NCBI RefSeq assembly: GCF_002549775.1
Contig: NZ_NMTR01000019.1
Span: forward strand, 1 to 64,000
Direction: 5' to 3'
DNA length: 64,000 bases
DNA from: Faecalibacterium langellae
GTDB taxonomy: Bacteria > Bacillota > Clostridia > Oscillospirales > Ruminococcaceae
In this document: positions 44,505 through 53,307 of the stretch, piece by piece
How the letters are laid out: each line of letters opens with the position of its first letter
How positions within the stretch are numbered: the stretch's first letter is position 1
Notes under the pieces: model-generated
Database searches by the model: none
What the model was told of the DNA's origin: nothing
Seen by the model: the letters and a program-made list of their open reading frames with translations, nothing else
Program-made: the position numbers and the translations under genes

Positions 44505-45731
44505 TCAGATTTCCGAGTGCCCCTCCTGTGTGCGGGGTTGTGCCGCTGGTTTGTTTTGCGCCTGTTCTGCCTGCAAGCGGCTCAGCAGTTGCAGAACAGA
44601 ATCCCGTGCTTTCTCCTTGACCTGTTCCTTGCCTTTCTGCCGGACTTCTGGCTTCAGCAGCTTCTCCTGCAAGCGGGTAGCGGTGGATTGCATGGTCTTG
44701 AGGAACTTGTCCAGCACGGTGTCCAAACGGTGCGCTGCATACTCTCTTGTAGTCTGCGGAGCCTTGCGCTCCGGGGACAGCACCCACTTCTTCGTGTCCT
44801 CGATTATCCGCATATCTTCTTTCCGGGTCTCGGTGCGCACCACATCGGTCACGACCTCCACCGCCTTGTCGTAGGCTGCTGCCGAAACATCTTCCAGCAG
44901 GGTCTCCATATCCGAAACTTTCAGGGTCAGTTCGTCCAGCTTGCTCTGCTGGGCGGCAAGCTGCTCCTTCTGCTTGGCAAGGATGAAGTCCTGCTTTTCC
45001 AGATACTTGCGGTTGCCGTATTCTGCTTCTTCCTCCAAATCCAACCCATGACGTTTTGCAACCTCAAACAGCATCTTCCGGCAGGCGGCATCAAAGGTGA
45101 TCTTGCGGTTGTTGCGGCGGCTGAGGGGCATGTCCGGGTCAGGCAGGTCGAAGCCCAGTGTTTCCAATGCCTTTTCCTGCTGGGGAGCAACCTCGCCGTA
45201 CTTGTTCTCACAGTCGAACACATGGCGCTCGTGGATGTGGGGTGTGCTTTCGTCCAGATGCAACGCCCAATCCAGAACGTGAACATGATTGCCAAACTTT
45301 GCTTTGAACTCCTCGATGAACTCGGTGACGATGTTTAGCAAGTCCTCTGCCGAAGCGTGTTCATCCAGCGTTCCAAGCTGGTAGATAGTTTCTTCCGGGC
45401 AGGTCTTGCGGCTGGACAGCAGGTCGGGAATGGAGCGGTTGCGCTCCGTGTGCCGAATCTTGGCGTTGCGCTCGTTCTGGCTTTCCACAAAAGCCGTGTA
45501 GTGGGTTTCGTAGAATTGATGTTCCACATCTGAGAAGGTTGTCGCCAGATCATCCGGGTCTTGTGGGTCAAGAGCCGAACGGAAACCGTGGAAGCAGTCC
45601 CAGTAGATGTTGCCCTTGGCTCGTTCCGGGTCGATGTGCTCACTGTTGGCAAGGTTGAAACTGCGGTCATTGTGCTTGGGGTTGTAAGTGCCGTGTGCTC
45701 CGGCTCGTCCGTTGTGTCGTGTCAGCTTCAG
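44505..45731 (-). CDS. MobV-type relaxase (plasmid mobilisation/recombination protein)
   Basis: About 408 residues. The conserved N-terminus KLTRHNGRAGAHGTYNPKHN and the relaxase metal motif WALHLDESTPHIHERHVF identify a Mob/Pre (MobV) nicking enzyme that starts conjugative transfer of the element at oriT. The C-terminal half is coiled coil (LAKQKEQLAAQQSKLDELTLKV). No ATG fits. The codon at the right distance (9 nt) from GGAGG is CTG 45731, just before KLTRHNG, so the start is either non-standard or has mutated; an upstream in-frame TTG is at 45752. Confidence 0.78.
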   Translation of the reverse strand: MKLTRHNGRAGAHGTYNPKHNDRSFNLANSEHIDPERAKGNIYWDCFHGFRSALDPQDPDDLATTFSDVEHQFYETHYTAFVESQNERNAKIRHTERNRSIPDLLSSRKTCPEETIYQLGTLDEHASAEDLLNIVTEFIEEFKAKFGNHVHVLDWALHLDESTPHIHERHVFDCENKYGEVAPQQEKALETLGFDLPDPDMPLSRRNNRKITFDAACRKMLFEVAKRHGLDLEEEAEYGNRKYLEKQDFILAKQKEQLAAQQSKLDELTLKVSDMETLLEDVSAAAYDKAVEVVTDVVRTETRKEDMRIIEDTKKWVLSPERKAPQTTREYAAHRLDTVLDKFLKTMQSTATRLQEKLLKPEVRQKGKEQVKEKARDSVLQLLSRLQAEQAQNKPAAQPRTQEGHSEI

Positions 45732-46363
45732 ATAGACATCCCTCCGTTTCAACAGCTTGGCGGGGAGAACGCAGCAGCGAAGCTGCTGGATCTGCCGCCG
45801 TTTTGCGCCAGATAATACCCAGTAGGATATGACGCATAGCATCATATCACTGGGCAAGGCGTTCCCCCTTGACCCTTGCAAAGAGCTGGTCTCGCCTGTC
45901 GGCTCGGTCGGTGCTTCAAAAGGCCGGTGGCCTTTTGAGGTCGCCACTGGCGACCCGCACCCCTCTGCACTCTTGCTCCGGGCAAGCTGACAGGCAAAGA
46001 TTTGCGAATCCCTGCCCGCCAGCTCGTCCGGCTTTTTCAGTGGGCCATTTTGACCCACTGATTTTGCCTGTTCCCAAAATAGTAACAGGCAGATAGACGG
46101 TCTGATAACGGCCATCTTGCCCAGATTCCCATTTTGGGAATTTGGGTGGAAGCTGATAAGTGCCGCTTTCCGGCACTTATCACTATTGGCAAACTGTCAA
46201 CCTGGCGCTTTGCCAATACCCCCTATATGGTGCGTATTCGGTCAATCGCTGCGTACGTGCGTACAGAGAAAGGGCATCCGCCGCGTACGCACGTACGCAG
46301 CAAAACGCCCATATTCTCCTTTATGGGGGGTCATGTCCGCCAGCTATTGGGGGTGAGGTCGGG
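45732..46363. other. hairpin-rich region between mob and rep, candidate oriT/origin
   Basis: No gene is seen. Perfect or near-perfect inverted repeats: CAAAAGGCC/GGCCTTTTG (45917-45937), GGTCGCC/GGCGACC (45939-45955), CAGTGGG/CCCACTG (46039-46061), TTCCC/GGGAA (46126-46140), GATAAGTGCCG/CGGCACTTATC (46155-46181), TTGGCAAA/TTTGCCAA (46186-46216) and a 17-bp arm pair at 46248-46264 / 46285-46301. The position upstream of the relaxase gene suits oriT and a replication origin. Confidence 0.55.
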
Positions 46364-47650
46364 CTACACAAGGGCTTCGATGCCCACAAAGCCCCGGACA
46401 CGCCGCCCGGACGAGTTGACAATGTTGTTGGTGGATTCCAGCTTATACCTGCGCTGGTTGGCGATCAGCACATCGCTGAACCCTCGTGCCTTGATCGCAT
46501 TCAAGCTGTTCTCCTCGCACCACATCTTGTAGACCTCATACAGCTCTTTCGAGCTGGTACAGGAATCTGCCTTCAGGCGGATGTAGCCCTCGGATTCGAG
46601 GAAATCGAACACATTGTTGTTATCCCGCTTCACCAGTTCCCGGTTGCGCTTGGCACGGTCACTCTCGGTGAACTGAAAGCCGTTATTCACCAGCCGCTGC
46701 AAGCCCTCAAATGCCCACAGCAGGATGCCCTCGACCTCTGCCGCCATCTTCTCTGCAATGTCCGGGTCATCCACACGGGACAGGGGCTTGTCCTTGGTGG
46801 TCAGGATGAGCTGACGGCGGTAGAAACCGTCCGAGCGGTCATACAGAGCCTGCAAGTCACCGTTGCTGAACGCCAGCAGGCGGGCGTACATCCAGCCCTG
46901 ATAGCTCTGCTTGCCCTTGCGCTCCAAATCCATCTGCCCCTGTGCGGTCACGATGGACTTGACATAGTTGGTCTGGCGCAGGGCTTCCATCCGCATATCA
47001 TCGTCCACACAGAGCAGGGTGTGTTCGAGGTCGGCACGGGCAAAGCGGTTCTCCGAGATCTTGCCGATGCTGCCATCCTTCATGTTGCAGCCGAACAGCC
47101 GGGACAGCACCACACCGATCTGCGACTTTCCCTCGCCGCCGTTGCCCTTGATGACCATCATGCGCTGTCCCTTGTTGCTGGGGATCAGGCAGTAGCCAAT
47201 AAACCCCTGCACGGTGGGGATATCCTCCGGGTAGAGCAGGTTGGACAGGAACCGCAGCCAATGGACAGGCTGTGGGGCTTTCGGGTCATATTTGACCGGG
47301 AGCCGGTTGCGGACGATCTCCGGCTTGCCCTCCTGAAAGGTACCGCCCAGATACAGGGTGCCGTTTGCCAGCGCAATGCGGTCGGTGACAGGTGGAAAGT
47401 CCTCTACCTGTGCCGCCAGTTTCAGCACGTCCACCACATTGGTGACCTTCTTGGCAAGGTTCGCCCCGACGTATTCACGCATCATCTCGAAGATCTCGCA
47501 GCGCAGGGGCATGGGGTCCACCATTCTGCCGTCCGGGGTGAAAAATGCGCCATTCGAGTAAAGCAGCTGGTGGGTGCTCAGAAAATCGTCACAAAACAGG
47601 GATTCGTTGAAAAAGCCTTTCTTGAACCATGCAGGGGTAAAATTACTCAT
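46364..47650 (-). CDS. D5/P4-type primase-helicase (plasmid/phage replication protein)
   Basis: 428 residues of a superfamily 3 helicase: Walker A GNGGEGKSQIGVV, Walker B HTLLCVDDD, sensor region LLAFSNGDLQALYDRSDGFYRR and a C-terminal DUF5906/primase-C winged helix. The N-terminal primase polymerase domain is absent, so this is the helicase half, or it pairs with an unrecognised partner. Start: ATG 47650 or 47656 (six bases apart); AAAGGA lies upstream of both. It probably drives autonomous replication of the excised element. Confidence 0.83.
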   Translation of the reverse strand: MSNFTPAWFKKGFFNESLFCDDFLSTHQLLYSNGAFFTPDGRMVDPMPLRCEIFEMMREYVGANLAKKVTNVVDVLKLAAQVEDFPPVTDRIALANGTLYLGGTFQEGKPEIVRNRLPVKYDPKAPQPVHWLRFLSNLLYPEDIPTVQGFIGYCLIPSNKGQRMMVIKGNGGEGKSQIGVVLSRLFGCNMKDGSIGKISENRFARADLEHTLLCVDDDMRMEALRQTNYVKSIVTAQGQMDLERKGKQSYQGWMYARLLAFSNGDLQALYDRSDGFYRRQLILTTKDKPLSRVDDPDIAEKMAAEVEGILLWAFEGLQRLVNNGFQFTESDRAKRNRELVKRDNNNVFDFLESEGYIRLKADSCTSSKELYEVYKMWCEENSLNAIKARGFSDVLIANQRRYKLESTNNIVNSSGRRVRGFVGIEALV

Positions 47651-47681
47651 AGGCATTCCGTCCTTTCTTGGCGTTACGGAG

Positions 47682-47712
47682 AAACGATGTGATCATTTTG
47701 ATCACATCGTTT
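47682..47712. promoter_or_regulatory. 14-bp perfect inverted repeat upstream of rep
   Basis: AAACGATGTGATCA-TTT-TGATCACATCGTTT, centred about 47 bp upstream of the rep start. It could be an operator or attenuator hairpin for the replication gene, or an origin element. Confidence 0.6.
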
Positions 47713-48056
47713 TACTCCGCAACTGGGAAATCAACGTCCTGCCGTTCTCCCTGCATGGCTTTCCTGCCCCCCTTCCGGCGGTGTTTTCCGGCTCTCCCAC
47801 TTGGGGGTCATCGCCGGGTATCCCATGCAGATGGTCATGCGGTTTTCAAGGTGCAACGGGCAAAACGGCAACAAAAAAGCCGTTACAAAACAGACCAGCC
47901 CTGCCTTCGCTTTTTTCTGGAAGGTCATGCTAGTCGGTTATGTAACGGCTGAAAGCCAAAATGTTCATCCCCACAGGGTCTGAACGAATATGTAAAAATA
48001 TGTTATATTCAATTGTTGGGATAGATTACCACAAAAATCGAGCCGTGTCAACGTGA
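47713..48056. other. intergenic region, no confident gene
   Basis: A short minus-strand frame (47731-47928) lacks an SD and a recognisable domain. The rest is AT-rich toward 48000. I see no clear gene. Confidence 0.4.
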
Positions 48057-48155
48057 ACTTGTCGGGGCAAGGCCCCTCCATCTTGCTGCGCAAGACCGTT
48101 CTGTCGCTTAAAAGCCCCACTGGGGCTTTCATTGCTCCGCTGCGCTGCGCAAACG
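48057..48155. repeat. structured repeat, copy 2
   Basis: Same hairpin order as 44324-44413: GGGGC-AAG-GCCCC, CTTGC-TGC-GCAAG and AAAGCCCC-ACT-GGGGCTTT. Linkers are largely conserved (CTCCATCTTGCTG, AAGACCGTT), while stem bases changed in pairs. Confidence 0.8.
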
Positions 48156-48384
48156 CGCACTTTTGAAAACACGCCACTTTCGGCAGCTTGCAAGAGAAGG
48201 CGAGGAAAACTTTGGCAAAAAGAGAGAGGGCTGGACGGTGCCAGCCCTCTTGACAAGGCAACAACAGCCAAAAAGTTTCATTCCCACCCTCAAACCATCT
48301 TCATCCCGGTTTCGTCCCGGTTTGCAGAATGCCCTTGCAATCCGAAAGGAGCCGTGCTATAATGCCGCTGTAATTGAATCAGAA

Positions 48385-48491
48385 ATCTTCAGGGCAGGGT
48401 GCGATTCCCTACCGGTGGTACAGCCCACGAGCCGTAAGGCATGATTCGGTGAAACTCCGAAGCCGACAGTACAGTCTGGATGAAAGAAGAT
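48385..48491 (+). promoter_or_regulatory. FMN riboswitch (RFN element)
   Basis: Begins ATCTTCAGGGCAGGGTGC and holds ATTCCCTACCGG, GATTCGGTGAAACTCCGAAG, CCGACAGT and CAGTCTGGATG before closing with AGAAGAT: the whole conserved RFN core. An antiterminator/terminator region follows, with the terminator hairpin at 48602-48630. It should shut off the rib operon when FMN is plentiful. Confidence 0.95.
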
Positions 48492-48601
48492 ACCAAGCGC
48501 AGAGCCCGCACGGTTCTGCGCTTGTGGAGGCTGCTCTGGGATGCGTTTGCATTCTGGAGCTTTCTTTTTTGCACAAGGGTCCCTTGTGTCTTTTCGGCTT
48601 G

Positions 48602-48630
48602 CCCTGAACGTTTTTGTTCAGGGCTTTTTC
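48602..48630 (+). terminator. riboswitch-controlled terminator
   Basis: CCCTGAAC / GTTCAGGG stem with T-rich loop, then CTTTTTC, ending a few bases before the ribD SD (GGAGG). Upstream, AAGCGCAGA/TCTGCGCTT (near 48495-48529) is another switchable stem. Confidence 0.8.
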
Positions 48631-48646
48631 TTTTGGAGGCGACACG

Positions 48647-49771
48647 ATGAACGACAAAGAGTATATGCGTCTGGCTTTGCAGCTTGCAAAAAAGGGTTGC
48701 GGATGGACGTCTCCCAACCCGATGGTGGGTGCCGTGGTCGTAAAAGAGGGCAGGATCATCGGACAGGGCTGGCACCAGAGATACGGTCAGGCTCATGCGG
48801 AGCGCAATGCGCTGGCATCCTGCACCGAAGATCCGCAGGGAGCGACCCTGTATGTGACATTGGAACCGTGCTGCCATTACGGAAAGCAGCCGCCCTGCGT
48901 GGATGCGATTCTGGACGCGGGCATTCACCGGGTGGTCGTGGGTTCTGCTGACCCGAATCCGCTGGTGGCTGGAAAAGGAATTGCAATCCTGCGCACACAC
49001 GGCATAGATGTGACCGAAAATGTTCTGCAAGAGGAATGCGATGCGCTGAACAAGGTGTTCTTCCACTATATCACCACAAAACGCCCCTTCGTTTCCATGA
49101 AATACGCCATGACGATGGACGGAAAAATCGCCACATACACAGGCGCTTCCAAATGGATCACCGGGGAAATTGCCCGGAATCATGTTCAACGGCAGCGACA
49201 CCGATTCCGCGGCATTATGGTGGGAGTCGGAACCATCCTAGCAGATGACCCGCTGCTGACCTGCCGGATAGAGGGTGGCCGTGATCCCGTCCGGATCATC
49301 TGTGATACACATTTGCGGACACCGCTGCAATCACAGGTGGTCATGACCGCCAAACAGGTTCCGACCATTCTTGCGACCTGCTGCGGCGACCCGGAGAAGC
49401 AGGCGGCATATCAACAGGCCGGGTGCCGGGTCCTTTGTCTGGAAGCGCATTGCGGTCATGTGAATCTTCTGCAACTGATGGAACAGCTGGGGCAGGAGCA
49501 GATCGACAGCATTCTGCTGGAAGGCGGCGGAACCTTGAACTGGTCTGCACTGGAAAGCGGCATCGTGCAGCAGGTACAGGCTTACATTGCCCCGAAGCTG
49601 TTCGGAGGAAGGGATGCCAAAGCACCCATTGAGGGTGCAGGTGTCCCGCTTCCGGATGCTGCATTCCGCCTGAAGAACAGCCGATTGGAACAGCTTGGCA
49701 AAGATTTCCTGATCGAAAGTGAGGTAGAGTACCCGTGTTTACCGGAATCGTGGAAGAAGTCGGAACAATAA
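48647..49771 (+). CDS. ribD: bifunctional pyrimidine deaminase/reductase RibD
   Basis: Second and third steps of riboflavin synthesis: deaminates, then reduces, the GTP-derived pyrimidine. At 374 residues, the N-terminal Zn deaminase domain has AHAERNAL and TLEPCCHYGKQPPC; the C-terminal reductase domain has FVSMKYAMTMDGKIA, SKWITGE and DSILLEGGGTLNWSAL. ATG 48647 has GGAGG 7-8 nt upstream. Its end overlaps ribE by 37 nt. It is the first gene behind the FMN riboswitch, in the mobile element. Confidence 0.95.
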   Translation: MNDKEYMRLALQLAKKGCGWTSPNPMVGAVVVKEGRIIGQGWHQRYGQAHAERNALASCTEDPQGATLYVTLEPCCHYGKQPPCVDAILDAGIHRVVVGSADPNPLVAGKGIAILRTHGIDVTENVLQEECDALNKVFFHYITTKRPFVSMKYAMTMDGKIATYTGASKWITGEIARNHVQRQRHRFRGIMVGVGTILADDPLLTCRIEGGRDPVRIICDTHLRTPLQSQVVMTAKQVPTILATCCGDPEKQAAYQQAGCRVLCLEAHCGHVNLLQLMEQLGQEQIDSILLEGGGTLNWSALESGIVQQVQAYIAPKLFGGRDAKAPIEGAGVPLPDAAFRLKNSRLEQLGKDFLIESEVEYPCLPESWKKSEQ

Positions 49772-50376
49772 AATCCATCAATCGGGGACAGCATTCCGCC
49801 GTACTGACTGTTCGTGCAAAAACGGTTCTGGAAGGAACCAGGATCGGCGACAGCATCGCCGTCAACGGCATCTGTCTGACCGTCAGGCAGCTCTTCCCGG
49901 ATAGCTTTGCTGCGGATGTCATGCACGAGACCTTGAACCGCTCTGCACTTGCACAGCTCACCATTGGAAGTGCTGTCAATCTGGAACGTGCCATGCCGGC
50001 CAACGGACGTTTTGGCGGACACATCGTAGCAGGCCATGTGGATGGCGTCGGACGCATTGCTAATATCCGAAAAGACGATACGGCTATCTGGTACACCATT
50101 CATGCAGATTCTGCGATCCTTCGCTATGTCGTTGAAAAAGGCTCTATCACAATAGACGGTATCAGCCTGACCGTGGCTGCGGTGGAACCTACGGGCTTTT
50201 CCGTGTCCACGATACCGCACACCGTCCGTCAGACGAACCTGAACCAACGGCACAAAGGGGATTTTGTCAATTTGGAAACCGATGTTGTTGGAAAATATAT
50301 CGAGAGGCTGCTTCCATCAGAAACACCGAAGCAAAACACGCTCACAAAAGAAATGCTGCTGCGCTGCGGCTTTTAA
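49735..50376 (+). CDS. ribE: riboflavin synthase (alpha subunit)
   Basis: Final step: dismutation of two 6,7-dimethyl-8-ribityllumazine molecules to riboflavin. 213 residues made of two similar lumazine-binding barrels. The N-terminus MFTGIVEEVGTI is invariant in the family, with ADVMHETLNRS and GGHIVAGHVDGVG in barrel 1 / linker, and TIDGISLTV in barrel 2. The start is GTG 49735, within ribD, implying coupled translation. Confidence 0.95.
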   Translation: MFTGIVEEVGTIKSINRGQHSAVLTVRAKTVLEGTRIGDSIAVNGICLTVRQLFPDSFAADVMHETLNRSALAQLTIGSAVNLERAMPANGRFGGHIVAGHVDGVGRIANIRKDDTAIWYTIHADSAILRYVVEKGSITIDGISLTVAAVEPTGFSVSTIPHTVRQTNLNQRHKGDFVNLETDVVGKYIERLLPSETPKQNTLTKEMLLRCGF

Positions 50377-50388
50377 GGAGAGTTTACG

Positions 50389-51585
50389 ATGAACTTCAAT
50401 ACCATTCCCGAAGCTTTGCAAGACCTGAAGCAAGGAAAAATCATTCTGGTAACGGATGACCCCGACCGTGAAAACGAGGGGGACTTCATCTGTGCTGCCG
50501 AATTTGCCACCACCGAAAACATCAACTTTATGGCGACCCACGGCAAAGGTCTGATCTGTATGCCGATGTCCGAGGCTTTCGTCCAGAAGCTGCAATTTCC
50601 GCAGATGGTGCAGTATAACACCGACAACCATGAAACGGCATTTACGGTGTCCATCGACCACGTTTCTACTTCTACGGGCATTTCTGCCGCAGAGCGTTCC
50701 ATTACGGCGATGGCTTGTGTGGACGATCACGCAAAAGCAGAAGATTTCCGCAGACCGGGCCATATGTTCCCCCTTCTGGCAAAAAAGAACGGTGTGTTGG
50801 AGCGCAACGGTCACACGGAAGCAACCGTTGACCTGTGCCGTCTGGCAGGGCTGAAAGAATGCGGCCTGTGCTGCGAGATCATGCGGGAGGATGGCACGAT
50901 GATGCGCACCGCTGAACTGGCAAAGCTGGCAGAGCGTTTCCAGATCAAATTCATCACCATCCGTGATTTACAGGAGTACCGCAAGTGTCACGATAAACTG
51001 GTCGATCAGGTGACAGCAGTGAACCTGCCCACCAAGTATGGCACCTTCAGAGCTTATGGTTTTGTGAGCCGCCTGAACGGAGAGCATCACATTGCACTGG
51101 TAAAAGGTGAGATTGGCGATGGAAAGGATATTCTGTGCCGCGTCCACTCGGAATGCCTGACAGGAGATACATTTGGCTCTTTGCGTTGTGACTGCGGCCA
51201 GCAGCTGGCCGCTGCCATGACGCAGATCGAAAAAGAAGACCGGGGTATCCTGCTCTATATGCGGCAGGAAGGCCGGGGCATCGGTCTGATCAACAAACTG
51301 CGTGCCTATGAACTTCAGGAGCAGGGCATGGATACGCTGGAAGCCAATCTCGCTCTGGGGTTCCATGGAGATGAACGGGAGTATTATCTCGGCGCACAGA
51401 TTCTCCGGGAACTTGGCGTAAAAAGCCTGCGCCTGCTTACCAATAACCCGGACAAAGTATATCAGCTCTCCGAGTTTGGGCTGGAGATCTCCGAGCGCGT
51501 ACCCATTCAGATGACGGCGACCCCGTATGACCTGTTTTACCTGAAAACGAAGCAGGCACGGATGGGGCATCTTCTGGAATATTAA
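50389..51585 (+). CDS. ribBA: bifunctional DHBP synthase / GTP cyclohydrolase II
   Basis: Makes both precursors of lumazine. At 398 residues, the N-terminal RibB domain (~1-200) has [14 protein letters not shown] and [11 protein letters not shown]. The C-terminal RibA domain has the Zn-Cys set [20 protein letters not shown] and [24 protein letters not shown] precedes ATG 50389, 12 bp after ribE. Confidence 0.96.
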   Translation: MNFNTIPEALQDLKQGKIILVTDDPDRENEGDFICAAEFATTENINFMATHGKGLICMPMSEAFVQKLQFPQMVQYNTDNHETAFTVSIDHVSTSTGISAAERSITAMACVDDHAKAEDFRRPGHMFPLLAKKNGVLERNGHTEATVDLCRLAGLKECGLCCEIMREDGTMMRTAELAKLAERFQIKFITIRDLQEYRKCHDKLVDQVTAVNLPTKYGTFRAYGFVSRLNGEHHIALVKGEIGDGKDILCRVHSECLTGDTFGSLRCDCGQQLAAAMTQIEKEDRGILLYMRQEGRGIGLINKLRAYELQEQGMDTLEANLALGFHGDEREYYLGAQILRELGVKSLRLLTNNPDKVYQLSEFGLEISERVPIQMTATPYDLFYLKTKQARMGHLLEY

Positions 51586-51606
51586 CAACGAAAGAGGTAT
51601 TTAAAA

Positions 51607-52083
51607 ATGAAAACATTTGAAGGTAAGCTGGTTTCTCAGAACATCAAGGTCGGCATCGTAGCTGCCCGCTTCAACGAATTTATCACGTCCAAACTTCTGA
51701 GCGGAGCAATGGATGGTCTGTTCCGGCACGATGTGCAGGACGCTGATATTCATGTTGCATGGGTTCCAGGTGCTTTTGAGATCCCACTGGTTGCCTCTAA
51801 AATGGCAAAAAGCGGAAAGTATGATGCTGTGATCTGCCTTGGTGCCGTGATTCGCGGTTCTACCAGCCATTACGACTATGTGTGCAATGAGGTTTCCAAA
51901 GGCATTGCCACGGTCTCGCTGGAAAGCGGGGTTCCCGTCCTCTTTGGTGTTCTGACCACCGAAAACATCGAACAGGCCATCGAGCGGGCAGGCACCAAAG
52001 CAGGTAATAAAGGCTATGACTGTGCAGTCAGTGCCATCGAGATGGTAAACCTGCTCCGGGAAATGGATACCGCCGCAGAGTAA
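51607..52083 (+). CDS. ribH: 6,7-dimethyl-8-ribityllumazine synthase
   Basis: Condenses DHBP with the ribitylaminouracil. At 158 residues it is the standard size. Active-site blocks are [36 protein letters not shown] and [26 protein letters not shown] lies upstream. It completes a ribD-ribE-ribBA-ribH set in the same order as in Bacillus. Confidence 0.96.
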   Translation: MKTFEGKLVSQNIKVGIVAARFNEFITSKLLSGAMDGLFRHDVQDADIHVAWVPGAFEIPLVASKMAKSGKYDAVICLGAVIRGSTSHYDYVCNEVSKGIATVSLESGVPVLFGVLTTENIEQAIERAGTKAGNKGYDCAVSAIEMVNLLREMDTAAE

Positions 52084-52103
52084 AATACACGCAGGAGTTT
52101 GCC

Positions 52104-52520
52104 ATGATCGTTATAAAGACCCGACAGCCTGACCCGGAATTGGAGCAGAAGATCCGGATGCTTCTGGAACGAGAGCACATCGAGGCAGAGCAAATATCCA
52201 TTGATTCATGGGAGAAGTTGGTTCTTCCGGGGCTTACACTGGACGGAATGACCCACGAAGTGTCGTGCAACGGCAGAAAAGTCTCCCTTACACGACTGGA
52301 GTTCGATTTGCTGCTGATGCTTGCCTCCCACGAAGGACAAATCTTCTCAAAAGAAGAGCTTTTCCGTGCTGTGTGGGGACAAAACTGTGACGACACCTTA
52401 AAGGTCGTGGCAAATACCGTTTCCAATCTGCGAAAGAAGCTGGCCGGCTGCGGCAGCTTTATCCGCACTACCCACGGCGGCTATACTTTTGTAAGCCAAA
52501 AGGAGAACGACCCGGCATGA
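52104..52520 (+). CDS. OmpR/PhoB-type winged-helix protein without receiver domain
   Basis: 138 residues. The first ~45 residues are of unknown type. Residues ~46-132 form a trans_reg_C winged helix: SLTRLEFDLLLMLASHEGQ, FSKEELFRAVWGQ and VVANTVSNLRKKL, then FIRTTHGGYTFV. No phospho-acceptor domain is present, so it is either a truncated response regulator or a stand-alone DNA-binding protein. It lies 20 bp after ribH and overlaps the phosphatase gene by 4 nt, so it is part of the same transcript. It could regulate the cargo or element. Confidence 0.8.
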   Translation: MIVIKTRQPDPELEQKIRMLLEREHIEAEQISIDSWEKLVLPGLTLDGMTHEVSCNGRKVSLTRLEFDLLLMLASHEGQIFSKEELFRAVWGQNCDDTLKVVANTVSNLRKKLAGCGSFIRTTHGGYTFVSQKENDPA

Positions 52521-52966
52521 CCAGAATCTTATTTATTTGTCTCGGAAATATCTGCCGAAGTCCGATGGCGGAGTATGTGATGAAAGACCTTACGTCCAAG
52601 GCCGGACTATCCGAGCAATTTGAAATCGCATCAGCCGCCACCAGTGCATGGGAAATCGGAAATCCGGTCTATCCTCCTGCACGGCAGAAGCTGGCAGAAC
52701 ATGGCATCGACTGCAACGGCAAGACCGCCCGGCAGATGACCCGGCTGGATTATGCACGGTATGATCATCTGATTGGCATGGACGAAAGTAATCTGTGCGA
52801 CATCCTGCGGCTTGTCGGCGGAGACCCACAGCATAAAGTCTCGCTGCTGATGGCGCATACGGATCATCCCCGTGAAGTGGCAGACCCATGGTTCACAGGA
52901 GACTTTGAAGCCACATGGCAGGATGTGCTGGAAGGCTGCACGGCATTGCTTGAGGAACTGCGCTAA
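52517..52966 (+). CDS. low-molecular-weight protein-tyrosine-phosphatase family protein
   Basis: 149 residues. The P-loop CLGNICRSPMAEYVM at the N-terminus has the C-x5-R-S signature, and the general acid Asp is in VADPWFTGDFEATW. It normally dephosphorylates phosphotyrosine, but related enzymes act on small molecules. It overlaps the preceding gene by ATGA and is the last gene of the rib transcript. Riboflavin synthesis needs an unidentified phosphatase in many bacteria, so a link is worth testing; this is only a context inference. Confidence 0.9.
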   Translation: MTRILFICLGNICRSPMAEYVMKDLTSKAGLSEQFEIASAATSAWEIGNPVYPPARQKLAEHGIDCNGKTARQMTRLDYARYDHLIGMDESNLCDILRLVGGDPQHKVSLLMAHTDHPREVADPWFTGDFEATWQDVLEGCTALLEELR

Positions 52967-53085
52967 ATTGGCGTAAATTTTGGCGTATGCTGAATCAAGG
53001 TGCATTTTATAATCACCAGCGACGAGCTGATTTAACCGCATGGAACGCCGATTGGTAGCATAAAATCCTTATATGAAACAAAAAG

Positions 53086-53125
53086 CGGCAGCTACGTTGT
53101 TTTTCGCAACATAGCTGCCGTATCT
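53086..53125 (+). terminator. hairpin ending the rib transcript region
   Basis: CGGCAGCTACGTTG (53086-53099) / CAACATAGCTGCCG (53107-53120) with a T-rich loop, about 120 bp after the phosphatase gene. Confidence 0.6.
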
Positions 53126-53140
53126 TCGTTTTGGGAGTTC

Positions 53141-53256
53141 GGTGTAGCCACTACACCAATCCGCCTATTCAATTCTTACACCACACCGCTTTGTAAGGCT
53201 CCTTTTCGGGAAAACGTCCCAAAATTGGTGTAGTTGTGGTGTAGTACCGCAGATGC
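53141..53256. repeat. GGTGTAG arm-type repeats, right end
   Basis: CGGTGTAGCCACTACACC near 53140-53157 (inverted pair), then ACACCACACC near 53180, and TTGGTGTAG and GTGGTGTAG near 53225-53243. The motif matches that at 42768-42797 beside int. Confidence 0.6.
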
Positions 53257-53307
53257 CGCTTGAAATCCGTTCAAAATTTCATCGTATCTTCGTCTGAATT
53301 TTGCATT

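Noticed and set aside
46248-46301. Transposon terminal inverted repeats
   Set aside because: The 17-bp arms are only 20 nt apart with no gene between, so they form a hairpin and not transposon ends.
47731-47928. Small minus-strand frame between rep and the structured repeat
   Set aside because: No SD, no recognisable domain, and part of a palindrome-rich control region; left as non-coding.
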